Assembly (NCBI GenBank): GCA_026874595.1
Contig: CM049307.1
Span: forward strand, 76,484,643 to 76,548,642
Source of the DNA: Sipunculus nudus
Lineage: Eukaryota > Annelida > Sipuncula > Golfingiida > Sipunculidae
Reading direction: 5' to 3'
DNA: 64,000 nucleotides
Shown here: one piece after another, positions 10,080 to 22,346 of the stretch
How positions within the stretch are numbered: the first letter of the stretch is position 1
How the letters are laid out: each line of letters starts with the position of its first letter
Notes under the pieces: generated by a model
Databases searched by the model: none
The model's input: only the letters and a program-made list of their open reading frames with translations
Told to the model about the DNA's origin: nothing
Made by a program: the position numbers and the translations under genes

Positions 10080-11600
10080 CTTCAACACAAAAGAGCTGGA
10101 ACATTTATAATCAGACTTGTTCATTAGTACGTTACCTATTTAATATATAATACTGTACAACAAAGAAATGTTGTTTTCTTGTCCACTGTTCTTAAATTAT
10201 GTGATAAAAGAAAAATATAAAAAAAGGGATTATATTTATTGCAATCAAATTTATTTGATTTAAACAGATATTTATAGATTTTTTTAGCTCCAATCATTTT
10301 TTCCCCCATTAAAATCAGACTTCTTTTTATATAATATGTATATTTCCTTGGAGTCCACTTATTTTAATTTACAATCGAAAACAAACATTTACACTTTTAA
10401 ACCAGGTTAAGATATAATATTTCCTGGTAAATTCTAATTCTTTGCAATTTATTACAGTTATTCTCTGAAAGGGGGGAGGGATGATTACATTGATCATCCC
10501 CCTAGCCCCTCTCCCCTTATATTGACGTCCCTGAATATAAGTCAGCTGTATAAGCGATATGTACACAAATAAGCAACATTATCCAGGACTTGGTGTACAT
10601 TACCTAACCCCTCCCACGAAAATAAAATGCTCAGCGATAAATTAAGAAAGAAAAAATCATGAAACAATAATATTTTTATTATTACAAATATATTATTTTT
10701 AGTTAAACATTTTGCATATAAACAGAGGGTTTCAAATCTTTGGACAGACTGTTCTAAATCATATTAGCAGATTTGAAAATCAAATACAAATCAAACTAAA
10801 CTAGTGATTCAAACTTTAATTTAACTTGAAATGCATGAGTTTCAATGGAATATGTTCTGTGGAAACAACATATTGCACTAATATTTTTAAAGGCATGTTC
10901 AAGTGGGAGTCTGGGTCCAGTCAGTGGTATAAATATATGTCACCTGTGAACTCATGACTATAGACTCGGGTACCAAGCAAGGCCCAATAACTTTCAATTA
11001 TACAGTCAGTACACCCAGAGGTAAACTTTTTAAAATTATCAAATTAAATAACTTTTTCCCGTTATATATATAAAATATTATTCTTAAGTATTTTCTGAAT
11101 AAAATGCAGTTGGTTTTTTTTTGTTACTATTTGTTCCGAGTTCAACCCCATTTTTACTATACGAGTAACCGATGGGGGAATTCCAAAGTTTGAGTCAGTG
11201 ATAGGGTATTCCTCTGGCAGATGACTTCTCAACTCCTACGTACAGCTCTATACTATAGGTCCGATTTTGCTGCATGAGCACTGCATACGCATACGTAATT
11301 AATGGAATCACAGGCGTTTTCTAGATGCATTACGCTTACCTACGCATACGTACCGCACACGCACATATGGACTGCTAGCTTCATAAGGGAAAGCCGTAGG
11401 GCCAACATGCTTTATAGTGAATACAGGCATTGCATTGCGTGCTGAACTTAATACTATTTTTAGTAACACTGGGACACTTTTTAGGGATGAGCCGTGGAAA
11501 AACCGCTTAGCGAACCGTTTAAATAAAGTTCGGAAGCACATCAAACGGAAAGGTTATGGTGAGTTTACGAGTGAATTCCGACTGCTTTACTAACCCTTTA
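10080..11600. other. No gene recognised
   Basis: AT-rich, with an imperfect palindrome near 10470-10515 (GGGGGGAGGGATGAT .. ATCATCCCCCTAGCCCC). No other supportable feature. Confidence 0.4.
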
Positions 11601-12108
11601 CGAGAGCTTCGAGATACTCTAGTTAACCGCTCGTTTTGTCAATCGCTTTGCAATAGTTAGGCTCTCGTAAATGAATATAACGAACAAATAAGCGAACGCT
11701 TCGAGATACTGGCCCCAGGTCAATAACAGGCATGGCAACAAGTCTACAATGGCATGACCTTTGACCCAGAGAATTACCCGGAACCGGATGTGCCCAAGAC
11801 ACAATCGTGAACGTCTAACTTCAACGAACTTTATCACACACCGTGTTTTCCGTGGACCTTCTCACTATACCTTAACTTTATCTTTACAACCAACAACCCT
11901 TTTAATATCCACCCAACTTCACAGAGCTGTCACCGAACTCTAAGGAGAATACATCAATTTTATTTTACAAAATATCTAAAATACTCTTTACTGTTAAAGC
12001 AACTTTTCAGACTTCACTGAACGAACTTGCTACCACCCATGACAAAATAACTAAACACAAATGGGTACACATAATATTTATTATACTCAAGCTTTCCTAT
12101 CACTGTAA

Positions 12109-15100
12109 TTGCTTAGGAACATAAGTAATTCTGTGGATTATTCTATCCGGAGATATATAAACAAACCTGGTCCGAACAGAATACAAAAACCATTTAGTAT
12201 TTACCACCCCAACGTACGTAGTTTAGTTAATAAAACTGACCAATTAATAGCAGAAACAGAAGACTTGGATGGAATAGGTTTCACTGAAACACATCTAGAT
12301 GACACTATCAGTAATGAACAAATTACAGTGTACCCATAAGGAAAGATAGGAATAGACATGGTGGAGGCATCGTAGTGTACATTAAGAATGGTATATACTT
12401 AAAAAGACGTCCAGACCTTGAATCATATGAATTTGAAACAATCTGGTATGAAATATTGAAATTAAAGTCTCTTTATTGTGTTAAATAAACTACAAATCCC
12501 CAAACCATACAGTCGATAAATGGATAATGATAAAGGAATACTTGACAGAATTAACATCAACTCCTCTCCTCACACATATGATTACTGGCGACCTCGACAA
12601 TCATCATCTAATTGACAAACCGCAACCAAATCTATAATTAATAATCTTAACCTTACCCAATATATTACTCAACCTTCCAGGAGAACTAACAACAGCAAAT
12701 CTTCATTGGATGTTATTATTAGCAATGTTGGCGATAACATATTTCAAACAGGCATTTTCCCCCAGACATTATAGTGACCACTGTAGCATATTTGCAAAAG
12801 TTGACAGGTTTTTAAATATGATTCCAACCTCAAGATTTAAATTATGAAATACTCTCAAGGCAATTACGATGAAATGAATAGACTTCTTGCACAAACCAAC
12901 TGGAATAATTTAATATCAAAAGATATTGAAAATTCATATAACAATTTAATCTAAATAATTAATTTCATAGCCCACAAATGCATACCACACAAATGGGTGA
13001 CCACTCAACCAAAATACAAGCCTTACTTGGTTTACTTATGATTTATAAATACTCCAAAGAAAATTTCTACGATTAAGAAACAAAGCAATGAGAACAAATA
13101 CAGAAGATCACTGGAATAATTACAAAAACTTAAGAAATATATTCAATCATTAAGTGTGGAAAACAAAAATTAATTATCCACTCGAACTAGCTTATAAACT
13201 GAAAGAAAATCTACACAACAAACTAAATGGTGGAAAACCGTAAACTCCCTATAAAAAGGGAACCAGTCTCAATCTTCACCTCCCTTAGTAAACAAAGATG
13301 GAACACTAGCAAACCAGTTGCCAAAGTAGAAACCCTCAATCAGCAATTTATCAAATAATCTGTCATCAATGAATCAGCTATACCAATCCCCCCTCTTGAA
13401 ACGTATAAATAAAAGCACGCTTAAAGATATTGTTTTTGAAATTACAGAATTCCGGAATTTATTCAACTTATTTGACTTAAACAAAGCACCAGTCCAGACA
13501 AAATCCACCCATATATTTTAAATAAATGTGCTAACAAATTAGCATATCCTATCACCCTAATTCTTAATATTTCATTTCATCACTCTTCACTTCCTTCAAT
13601 ATTGAAAAAGGCAATTATCAAACAAATATACAAAAACAGGAATTAAATCTAAACCGACAACTACAAGCAAATCTCTCTAACCTGTTGCATATGCAAAATC
13701 ATGAAAAAACAATATTCAAACATTTTTCAAAAGTAATAATATAATAACTCCTCACCAGTCTGGCTTCATCCCATTCGACTACTGCGAACCAACAACTGTA
13801 AAAAACTAAAACAGATCTGTATCACTCCTTAATCCTTGAACTCGAACTTAATAAAGAAGTCAGAGCTGTCTACCTTGACATGGGCAAGGCTTTCGACAAA
13901 GTAAGGCATAGAGGCTTACTCAACAAGCTAGAGTCCCAAGTCATTCGGGGGCCTAGAACTCGAACTTGATTAAGAAATCAGGGCTGTCTACCTTAACATG
14001 AGCAAGGATTTCGACAAAGAATGGCATAAAGGCTTACTCAGCAAGCTACAGTCCCGAGACATTCGAGGAAAGTTACTCCCTTTACTCTCATAGATATAAA
14101 GAGTAATCATTGACAACTCAGCATCCGAGAGGGGTGCACTTATGCCGGAGTACCCCAAGAATCAATCTTCGGGCCACTCTTATTATAATATTTATTAAGG
14201 AATGACTTGACCTGCCATGTCAGGTTCTTTGCAGACGATACCATGATTTTCCTACCTGATGACAATCCAACAATTGCAGCCAAAATAAATATTGATGATT
14301 TGAAAAGGATATATATATAACCGGTCAAAAACATGGTTAGCTACCTTCAGGGCTAACAAAACTGAATCCATAATATTCTCTAGAAAAAAATAAATCAGTT
14401 TTATAATTTAGAGCTAGTTTTAAATAATGTAAAGACAAAAACCTCTTCTTGTCACAAACATCTGGGATAACATTCCAATACAATGGTAAATGGGATGAAC
14501 ATATTCATCATATAACTACTAAAGCCAACCAAAGAATGATCATACTAAGAAAATGTAAATTCCTACTAGATCGTCAGACTCTGCAGATCATTTTTTTCAG
14601 CTACATAAGACCTATTCTTGAATACGCCAACACTGTTAGGTCTTATTTGTCTAACAGTCTTTCAGCTAGAGGCAGCTAGGATAGTAACAGGAGGCGTGAA
14701 AGGCACAAGCCACGATATACTTTATATGGAAACAAAATGGGCAACACTCAGACAAAGGAGAGAATCAAACCAATTTTGATTTCTTCGCAAAATGATAAAT
14801 AGAGAGGTGCCCTAATATCAATATCATCTTCTTCCCCCAAACTCACTTCACTCGCTCTGACACATTGACGATTTCACCTGTCCTGGCAAGAACTGAATTG
14901 TACTATGATTTCTTCATCCCAAAAACCATCAGGCTTTGGAATGCAGTTTATACCAAAAAAAAAAGATATTTATTATCTTCCAGCTCACTCAAAAGGAAGA
15001 TGCTTGAAAGTATCAGGCACCAAAATTAATAAAACAGCCTCAAGAACACATGCAAGACTCAGGATGAGATGCAGTAACCCTATTTCCCATTAATTCCTCC

Positions 15101-15185
15101 ACCTTGTATCTGAAACCAAGTCCTGTCAGTGTGGACATCCAGTGGAGGACGAAAATCACTTCTTCCTACAGTGTCCATAATATTT
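12109..15185 (+). pseudogene. Non-LTR retrotransposon ORF2 (endonuclease + reverse transcriptase), Jockey/CR1-like
   Basis: Degenerate plus-strand ORF2. Blocks in order are: the apurinic-type endonuclease start (SIYHPNVRSLVNKTDQLI, then GIGFTETHLDD) at about 12200-12310; further endonuclease pieces (HGGGIVVYIKNG, near 12360); the RT fingers; motif A (VYLDMGKAFDKVRHRGLL, 13869-13930); motif B/C with RFFADDTMIFLPDD (14220-14260); the thumb and post-RT region (YNGKWDEHIHHITTKANQRM then YIRPILEYANTV, 14470-14640); and a C-terminal Cys/His motif (CQCGHPVEDENHFFLQCP, 15128-15180). Order and motifs fit LINEs of invertebrates that prime reverse transcription at a nicked target. Many stops and frameshifts make it inactive. 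Clade call is tentative. Confidence 0.85.
13834..14070 (+). repeat. 118-bp tandem duplication inside the RT domain
   Basis: Two units (13834-13951 and 13952-about 14070) both run from CCT-GAACTCGAACTT through GCTGTCTACCTT-ACATG and AAGGCTTACTCA-CAAGCTA to CATTCG. Each includes the RT motif A codons (second unit NMSKDFDKEWHKGLL in place of DMGKAFDKVRHRGLL). The roughly 15% divergence by eye indicates an old event after or near inactivation. Confidence 0.8.
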
Positions 15186-15189
15186 CACC

Positions 15190-15950
15190 CATAGGGATAA
15201 GTAACTGTCGAACTTATCTGTTAAAACTTTGTTGTTTGGTGATACCGAAATGAATTAAAAAAAATATAATATCAAATGTCATTATTCATAAGTAAGACAA
15301 ATTGATCCAAAATACAATTAAGTAGACCCATAAACAAACAGGAAAAAATCAGTCAAACTCTGCAGTAAGACACCACAAATACCAAAACATAATCTCCACT
15401 ATATCACATCCAACAACTCAACATCACAGTAAACACACACGATATTAATATAATTAACACTTCTACATTTACAATCTGCAAACAACTCATTATATGCTCC
15501 TCTAAATTTGTCTTCTCTGTGAATTAAAATTTGTCTGTATTGTATGGGATCAGGCAAACCTAAGCCCTCCAGCTTGCGCCCAAATCCCTTTTATACACTT
15601 CTTGTATACCTATATTATCACTGTATGTTTATTGCGTTCTTTAGAATCAATCAAATCTTTCAAACAACATGTTAATTAATGGTAATTGAATATAAAATAT
15701 ATATATAAATTCAATACACTTTGTAAAAGACATTATTTAATTTATTATTAATTATTAACGAATAGTATTATAGTCATAATGATCTTGATTTTTACTTCAT
15801 ACTCTTAATTTAATAATATCAACAATAATGTCATAAAGTAATATAATATATTAGGAATTACGTATTGTAATATGTGTATATCCAAACCTAAACTTATGAA
15901 CTGCATATGGAATGTATATATATATACATATATATCGTGTTATAACTCCG
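15190..15950. other. LINE 3' region and AT-rich sequence
   Basis: Follows the ORF2 relic. Contains translated-looking but stopped LINE tail sequence to about 15640, then AT-rich DNA without a recognised feature. Confidence 0.4.
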
Positions 15951-16001
15951 AGTTTCACGCCGTTGCCGGTATCGGCACCCGGGCGATCATCAGATAACTG
16001 A

Positions 16002-16094
16002 CGCTTGTTAGGAACCCAGCTATAACTGTTCCTTTCTGTAACTTTATAACTGTAGAGAAAGTAACAGTCATAGCTGGGTCCCAAACTTGTTAAA
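16002..16094. repeat. Small foldback (inverted repeat about 40-bp arms)
   Basis: The left arm TTGTTAGGAACCCAGCTATA.. and the reverse complement of the right arm AACAAGTTTGGGACCCAGCT.. pair over about 40 bases. They share CCCAGCTAT-ACTGTT-CTTTCT and are separated by about 10 bases, so the transcript would form a hairpin. Confidence 0.7.
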
Positions 16095-16177
16095 ACTGCT
16101 TTTAGTCAACATACATTTATAAAAATTATTAGGTTACACATATTTAATAAATTTTTAAACCTGAATGTGAAATGACT

Positions 16178-16567
16178 TTAAGCATACGCTTTTTTTTTTT
16201 TATTGTTATTATATACAGACGTATTTTTCCTTATTTGGCGTCTTCCAACTGTTCCTCTGTATCTTTTGTTCAACAATAAGTAGGATTTCATATCATCTTT
16301 GTTTTGCAATTCATTTACGTATACATCTTTGTGGTTTTCCATCCTTTCATCATTAAAACTTTCTGGATAACCACAGGAAAAACAAGTGGAATTCAAATCT
16401 ATAAATAATGGATACAATGTTGCTTCCATCCTTCTCTTAGCCAGTTCATTGAGGTTTCTGATACATGAATCTTCAGTACAAAATTTTGTGAAATAATGCC
16501 TTGTTGGCAAAAGTGTAGCATAAAAATCCTGCCTTTTCGGTCCATGTTTACTTATAGTTCTACGTTA
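16178..16567 (-). CDS. Candidate coding exon, function unknown
   Basis: A minus-strand frame of about 128 codons is open from a stop near 16567 to a stop at 16178. It contains FYATLLPTRHYFTKFC, RNLNELAKRRMEATLYPLF, a short CFSCGYPE motif and a basic end (GTVGRRQIRKN). It is charged with mixed hydrophobics, and is longer than most chance frames here. There is no recognised domain and no clear initiator or splice site; the Asn/Lys-rich C-terminus (NNNKKKKAYA) may be read-through into poly-A-like sequence. Confidence 0.3.
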
Positions 16568-16867
16568 ACGGCAGCATTATTATTTTAATAGATAACATCA
16601 CGTGTAAGAAAAAAGTGACATCATAATCACAGCAACATTAAATTATATTTCATGTATGTTGAACTAATGAAAAATATATATACTTATGCCATTTGTTTAT
16701 CCATTCATCCGTTCGTTCCTTCCCATGGAGACATTGACAGCGTACACTGTGAAACGATCCGGATTGCTCTCGAAACTGTTAATCAAATTCCCCATATGAT
16801 TGATCCTGTTGAGATTCCCATCCACTCAATATATAAAATAGGTGCTAAACCGTTCACTTAAAAAAAG

Positions 16868-16896
16868 GTAAAGAAAAAAAAAAAAAAAAGAAAGAA
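16868..16896 (+). repeat. A-rich microsatellite
   Basis: A homopolymer followed by GAAAGAAAGAT units, possibly the poly-A tail of a retroposed sequence. Confidence 0.6.
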
Positions 16897-17378
16897 AGAT
16901 AGCTGCCCGCATTATCCGGTCCCAATGATCAGAATTTTGTGATCATTTTGCGGATTTTTCCAGGCCATGATGTTTCTTTGCTTGTATTGTCTTGTATAGT
17001 TTCCCATAAAACATACCGTTTATAGTTAGTTGATCCGTCTGAAAATTGACTACGAGTGTGACATGTATACATACACATGAAACTCTTTCATATTAATGAA
17101 ATGAAATGAATACAAAGTAATACTTACCATCAAATCATATTAGAGAAAATGACTGAACAGTGGTCAGTAGTACTCACTGTTTATGTTTAATTCAGAACGA
17201 GATTCATTTCAACACTTCCCATTTTCCCATTTTTTTTCACTTTAATCACATCATGTGACCACTTTTAAATATTTACTTACAACTTAAATATCCCTTATTT
17301 TTTCTAGCTTGAATCCTAATTTTTTTAAACCCAAGTGACCATATTTTTTAATATATTATAAAATGTAGTCACTTATGG

Positions 17379-17536
17379 TGTGACCAAAATTTTACCAATA
17401 ATATTGATAAAAATAAGGTGTGACTACATTTCTTTGACCAGCCAAATAATTTTGTACTATATATATAGTCAAATAAAATGTGGTTCACCTTATTTTTGTC
17501 AATATCTCTTGGTTAAAAATGTGGTCCTGCCATTTG
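17379..17536. mobile_element. Palindromic (foldback) MITE
   Basis: The left arm (TGTGACCAAAATTTTACCAA .. ATAAGGTGTGACTACATTT .. TGACCAGCC) pairs with the right arm, whose reverse complement reads GGACCACATTTTTAACCAAG .. ATAAGGTGAACCACATTTTA. Arms are about 70 bp with a short AT-rich loop. A half copy lies at 640-755, so the family is interspersed. Confidence 0.65.
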
Positions 17537-17807
17537 ATAATATTATATATATATTATATTTTATAATATTATATATATATATTTTATATGTGGTTCTCTG
17601 GCTACCTCAACCTCTCTCACCACGATCTTCATCTTCAGCATCTTCTATTTTCGCCTTGAATATCGAAGTGTATTCCGACTCAACCTATCAAACTTTGTCG
17701 TTGCTGAGGGAGCTGGGCCGGATTTCCGGAGACCTGTGTTGGCTGTAGCGCCGACTTCACTCTCCGTCAAAAAGACAGCCACGATGATGCCGAACCCACA
17801 GCACCTG

Positions 17808-17812
<5 letters not shown>

Positions 17813-17859
<47 letters not shown>

Positions 17860-17861
17860 AA
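17813..17861. repeat. (TA)n(GT)n microsatellite
   Basis: TA run directly followed by a TG/GT run. Confidence 0.95.
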
Positions 17862-18235
17862 TAGTAAGTTATGTATGTATGACTCCATTATTGTGAACAT
17901 TTATATATGTAAATACTAAATTAATATATAAATATATAAATACATGTTTATGTGTAAATACAATGTATATACACATAAACATGTATTTATATATTTATTT
18001 GTTTATGGATCAGTTAATTCGAGGCATTTTTTTTTTGTTCAGCCGATTTTAATCCAAGATGACACCCTGGTTAGTTTCCTTACTGGCACAGTTTACAGGC
18101 AATCATTACGGACGATGGACAAAATAAATTTTTTTTAAAAAGACAGCCAGGATGACAGACAGTCCGGACGTTATAAAGTTATAGAGATATTTCAAGTTCC
18201 AGTATATTTCTTAATAATGCGTTTGCTGCTACTGT

Positions 18236-18263
18236 GCTCTCTCTCTTTCTCTCTCTCTCTCTA
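18236..18263. repeat. (CT)n microsatellite
   Basis: Pure CT dinucleotides interrupted once by TTT. Confidence 0.9.
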
Positions 18264-18539
18264 TAAATATATGTATATAAAGTTTAATGCAGCTCAATTT
18301 AATAAAAATATTCAATTTGCACTCAGATGAAAAAAATGCACCAGTCAACATTTTCCACCGATCACAAGCATGAGCCAGCTCCCAGCCAGTTTTGACATAC
18401 AATGTATCAGCTCTGCATGTATCAATTTGCCAGGCTCAATACCCGGGGCTCAGAAGTATTACTTTTAAATAATGGAATTTGTTACACATGTCACACCTTT
18501 ATCTGTTTTTTTATAATGTAGTCAGAAATTCAGAATAAG

Positions 18540-18750
18540 ACAGCACTTCTGCACACGCCGTGCAGTTGACAGGGTCATCTCCCGTGGTGAGCTCCTTCCC
18601 CTTTCCAATTATATGAATTTGACTATTCCTAGCCCATTAAAACACTACAAGAAAAATGAAAATATATTTACAATTAAAATATACAAGGAAGTCTCTGACT
18701 GCCACTGCAGACCCCCTGGGATTTACAGTGTATCCTCGCCATATTAGTGC
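18540..18750 (+). repeat. Conserved block X, copy 1
   Basis: Shares with 24410-24650 the order CCGTGCAGTT-ACA, GCCTAGCCCATT/CTAGCCCATT, TACA-TTAAAATA-ACA-GGAAG, and GACTGCCACTGCAGACCCC-TGGGATTT. In one plus frame the last part reads DCHCRPPGIYSV here and DCHCRPLGICNV in the second copy. Conservation of Cys/His spacing hints at a coding origin, but no full frame is open. Both copies lie downstream (minus-strand sense) of an orphan-family pseudogene. Confidence 0.55.
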
Positions 18751-18759
18751 AGCGTTTCC

Positions 18760-20390
18760 ATGGTCAAATGCTCTATGGTAATACATAGAGATGTGACTAG
18801 GGGGGAATCACTAAAATTTCAAATCCATCAATCTCTTATTTTTACATTTCCCAGATGCAGCTCTGACAATAAAATAATCTGTTTGAATTTTGTTTCTGTC
18901 TTTGTTGGTAACAAAGTTATGGCAAAATTTAAGGTTTTCAGGTAAATGGGTACCGGGAGCATATCTGTCCTGTAAATGGCCGAGTTGGCTCTGGCCAGGT
19001 TTGTGGTCGCCATATTTTGAAATGAATGAGCACAATTTATCTTTTATTCCATGTTACTTTCATCACATTTCATTATATTGTAAAGTTAACATGTTCATCT
19101 TAATTTTTTGTATGGTCATATTAGAAATGTTAAAAAAAATTCAGGCCCCCAAATCAGGCATTTTCCGCAAATTTCAGATATCTCTAATTTTTTTTTGCAT
19201 TTGAGGAAAGGTGAAAAATTCTTCCAAATCCTGTAACAAATATAAATGTTCATCAAGAAAATATATATCGTGACTTATTATTGTCCGTGTTATAGTGATA
19301 TAAGTAAAATTTATTTGGTGTCTAAATGGGACAAGCTTTTAATTTTATCAAAGCTTAAGTTTGCAGATGGGGAGAGCGGTCATCAAAAGACAGCTCTGGC
19401 AAACGCAAAAACCACAAACCATTAAAAACTGAAGGAAATCAATCTCATGTTTCAATAAGCTGTTTATTTAATTAAAAAAGTGAAATGGCATGCATGGTTA
19501 AAAAAATGCAATGGAATAATGTAGCAGTAAAAAGCAAAGAGTCTTTTTTATGTAGAATAAGAAAATTATAAAAAGAGTTCAGCCTCCCCAACACCCCTTA
19601 TAGCTGATCCAACCCCAACTAAAGTAAATGGAGAGTAAACATGCACCAATGACCACATGGAATAGAAAGGTGCAAATCATTTTAATGAAAATACAATTGA
19701 TAAAAGAAGAAGAAGAAAATAAAAGGTTGGCTGAAATCTGATAAATATAAAACAGGAAATTACAAAAAATAACTGTGACAACAAAACTGAAAACAAATCA
19801 TGAGGTTTAACAATAACTAAAATGGCACTGAATGTGTTAAAACAAAAGTTCCTGCTGACTTTCGGCTTGGCCTCCAGAAAAAGAAAAGAAAAACGTATTT
19901 TAGTTTCTTTTCAACTGAATTCATTGAGCATCATAAGTACAGCATTATTCTATACAGCTTGGGGAAGTTTCAAACAAACAAAATATTATATTATCATGTT
20001 AAGCACATATATCAATTACCAAAGATAACTAATGAAACAGTATTAATACATTAAAATGTAATATTGCAATATAAAACAATCACATGCATCAGTTACCAAT
20101 GATAACTAGTGAAAAAAGTATAAATAAGCTGAAGAAGTAATATTATATTATAAAAAAAACATGTATCACTTGGATCCAAGTAAAGAACCTGTCATAGCTT
20201 ATCTGAATGCACCTTACAGGTCCCAAAGGTTGTCCTGGCTAGACTCCACGTAAATGATCCTCAATAAAATAGCAAATGGTTTAAGAAATCCATGAATCCT
20301 TTTGAGTTGTTCCAAGTTCTCTTTATAGTTTGTGTATGGTATATATTCACCCAGTGTCCGGTTCAGATATCAGTATATATTTGTTTGCAG
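18760..20390. other. Insertion-like segment absent from the second copy
   Basis: In the related arrangement at 24.4-24.8 kb, the flanking blocks (CACTGCAGACCCC.. and GAGTGTCAACATGTTTCAG) are almost adjacent. Here about 1.6 kb lies between them. No gene or element ends were recognised inside. Confidence 0.35.
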
Positions 20391-21650
20391 TTCCATTGTT
20401 ATTGTTATATACATATTAAAGTTTGGGATCACAAATTCCACAGACTCGAGTGTCAACATGTTTCAGTTCCAGTGTTTCATTTCCTGATGACCTTGGTATG
20501 ATTCCCGGCCTGGCTGTGGGTTGTAGTAGCCCATCCATTGGAATGCTATTCTGAAGTCCTGATGTTCATGTAGGCCTGGGCAATGGAGTATAGCTTGAAT
20601 CCCAGCATGGCTGTGGCAGTGGGTTGTAGTTGCTATAAGTGTGCAATAGTTCCAAGCATTTTATTAAAAAAAAATAATTTAAGTTATCATAACTCTAAGA
20701 TCCTGAGCTGCATAGTCTTCAAAAGGGCATACCATTCAAGATCTTGGTCTTCATACTGAAGTTTAAGTTATGGGTTGTCTGTATTCTGGTTGTCAACCTT
20801 CATCACTTTTCCAGAGCACCAGTATGTATTGTCCTCTTGGTCAACTGTCTTCCCTACTAGTCGCTGAGATTCAAGTTGAAGTAATTCCAGTTCCCCTTTC
20901 CTTAGATCACTCATCAGCGGAAAGCTATACATCCTACCATGTTCACAACCGTACTGGATCTGATGGACATAACGACGGGACCGCCCAGCTGTAGTGGTCT
21001 CCATACTAACCACCCAACCTGCGAACCACTCTTCCTTGTGCCGAACTCTGTTCCCAGTCAGATCAGATGCAAACTGGATTTGTGGAATGGGGGGACTTCC
21101 TACCAGACTAGAGCTGTTTCCTGTTCTTCTTCCCACATAATAATCTGTCTTCTCCACTTGCAGAGCAGTATCATCAGCAAGAACAGACACTAAGCCATCA
21201 ACTGTCTCTTCTTGAACACACTGATGTTCCGTCTACGCAGCCTCATCATTCTCTAGATGTTGCTCCGCAGCTTGCTAACAGACAGGCAACATCTTACAGC
21301 AGACAGGGTGAGCCTAACGTCTGGGTTGAAACAGAAGCCGGCGGTACTTGTTCTGAACTTTACGGGCAAGGCACTGCTGAAGGTCGGAATCCAACTTGGC
21401 TAAGTGCTTTGGTGCGTGAACTGTAGTCCAGAGGCCACCAACATATGTAAGCTTCACAGAGAGATCCTCCTTAATAAAGCGGGTCCGGCGTTCATGATCT
21501 TCCTTCTCCTGCAATGGAACCTTCCGTTTGTGGGAAATGAACTTAGCATGCTCTGCTGCTCTAGCCAGGTTATCACGGGACAGGGTCTCAACACATTTCC
21601 TATTCCTAAAAGGCTATGTAAGCTGTGTCAGTTTAGCTTTTTATAATACG
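20390..21650 (-). pseudogene. Orphan coiled-coil family, C-terminal fragment (copy 1)
   Basis: Minus-strand relic of the C-terminal third of the family seen in full at 25.2-28.8 kb. The upper part (21514-21314) reads RRTRFIKEDLSVKLTYVGGL and QQCLARKVQNKYRRLL. After a frame change the lower part (21190-20768) gives VGRRTGNSSSLVGSPPIP, GNRVRHKEEWFAGWVVSMET, then YSFPLMSDLRKGELELLQLE, ending in DNQNTDNP and a stop. The GxRVxHxx..WFxGxV..YSFPLMxDxxxGxL pattern resembles Tudor/chromo-like SH3-barrel tails, an inference. Homology to copy 2 stops near 21600, so the N-terminal coil and core are absent. Function unknown; frameshifts indicate a pseudogene. Confidence 0.65.
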
Positions 21651-21659
21651 GTCGAAATG

Positions 21660-22340
21660 CTCAGTTTAAATTAAACTGTTTTGAATATAAATTGAGGCCC
21701 TCAGAATTTAAATGGCACCCATCAGAGACATACTTTGGGTAATAAAGTCTGTTTTGATGAAACAGGAAGCCATTTCCTTGGTGAAGCCAAACTCTTTTAT
21801 TTAATAGTATATTCAATATGTTGGCCCTTTTATTAATGTTTTACCGTAGACCTGATTACCCCTGCTTATCAGTGTTCATTGGAGAACTGAAAAAATATAC
21901 AACACACTGGGGGAAAATATTATACTCACTTAAAAATGTCTGAAAACTTAAAGGCTTAATCTACAATAACAGAAGGGGTACCTGAAGAAGAATACAAGTA
22001 ATTTATTTCCAGATCTACAGAGTAAATATGAATCTCTGTATTTTTTAAATGAACAAGATATCTATCAGCGTCTTCAAATATTCTTTTAAAGGTCAGACCA
22101 GAGTAGCCATTAAAACACACCTTAGTGCTATGTAGAAGCCCCAGCTGATGGCTAACTGGTCCATTGACACTTTAACAATAAATGAAAGCCCTTTTAACAA
22201 AAGAATGTCCAAAATGATAACAAAGCAACTGTGACATTGTAAAATATAAAATTAACCTAGTATTCCAATGTTTCTAAATTCTAGTAATTATTCTTGTCCT
22301 TTATATTTATAATAGTTAAATATTACAAATTAGATGTAAA
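21660..22340. other. No feature recognised
   Basis: AT-rich sequence upstream of the next coding-like frame. Nothing supportable seen. Confidence 0.4.
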
Positions 22341-22346
22341 AAATAA

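Larger units (their letters stand above)
4471..11721. mobile_element. Putative 7.25-kb TIR-bounded DNA element
   Basis: The left end (GACCCAGGGCCTGTATCTCG then AAGC) and the reverse complement of the right end (GACCTGGGGCCAGTATCTCG then AAGC) are near-identical and face outwards. Each end also has a second, subterminal copy of the motif GTATCTCGAAGC (about 4552) or GCTTCGAGATACT (about 11609). That is the layout expected for the two ends of one DNA transposon. No transposase was recognised inside, and the interior holds other repeats. No clean target-site duplication could be fixed. The alternative is two separate relics of the same family in opposite orientation. Confidence 0.45.

Noticed and set aside
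11761-11943. Small plus-strand frame just right of the 7.25-kb block
   Set aside because: No motif; most likely the untranslated spacer between LINE ORF1 and ORF2.
17590-17750. Coding exon suggested by a Ser-rich plus-strand frame (SRSSSSASSIFALNIEVYS-like)
   Set aside because: Looks somewhat protein-like and is followed by a phrase also seen at 23970, but the frame is short, opens in AT-repeat sequence and has no splice support.
20770-21193. Plus-strand frames opposite the orphan-family tail (also 21404-21646, 25997-26203, 26537-27033, 27822-28110, 28491-28673)
   Set aside because: Antisense shadows of the minus-strand pseudogenes, with no motifs of their own.
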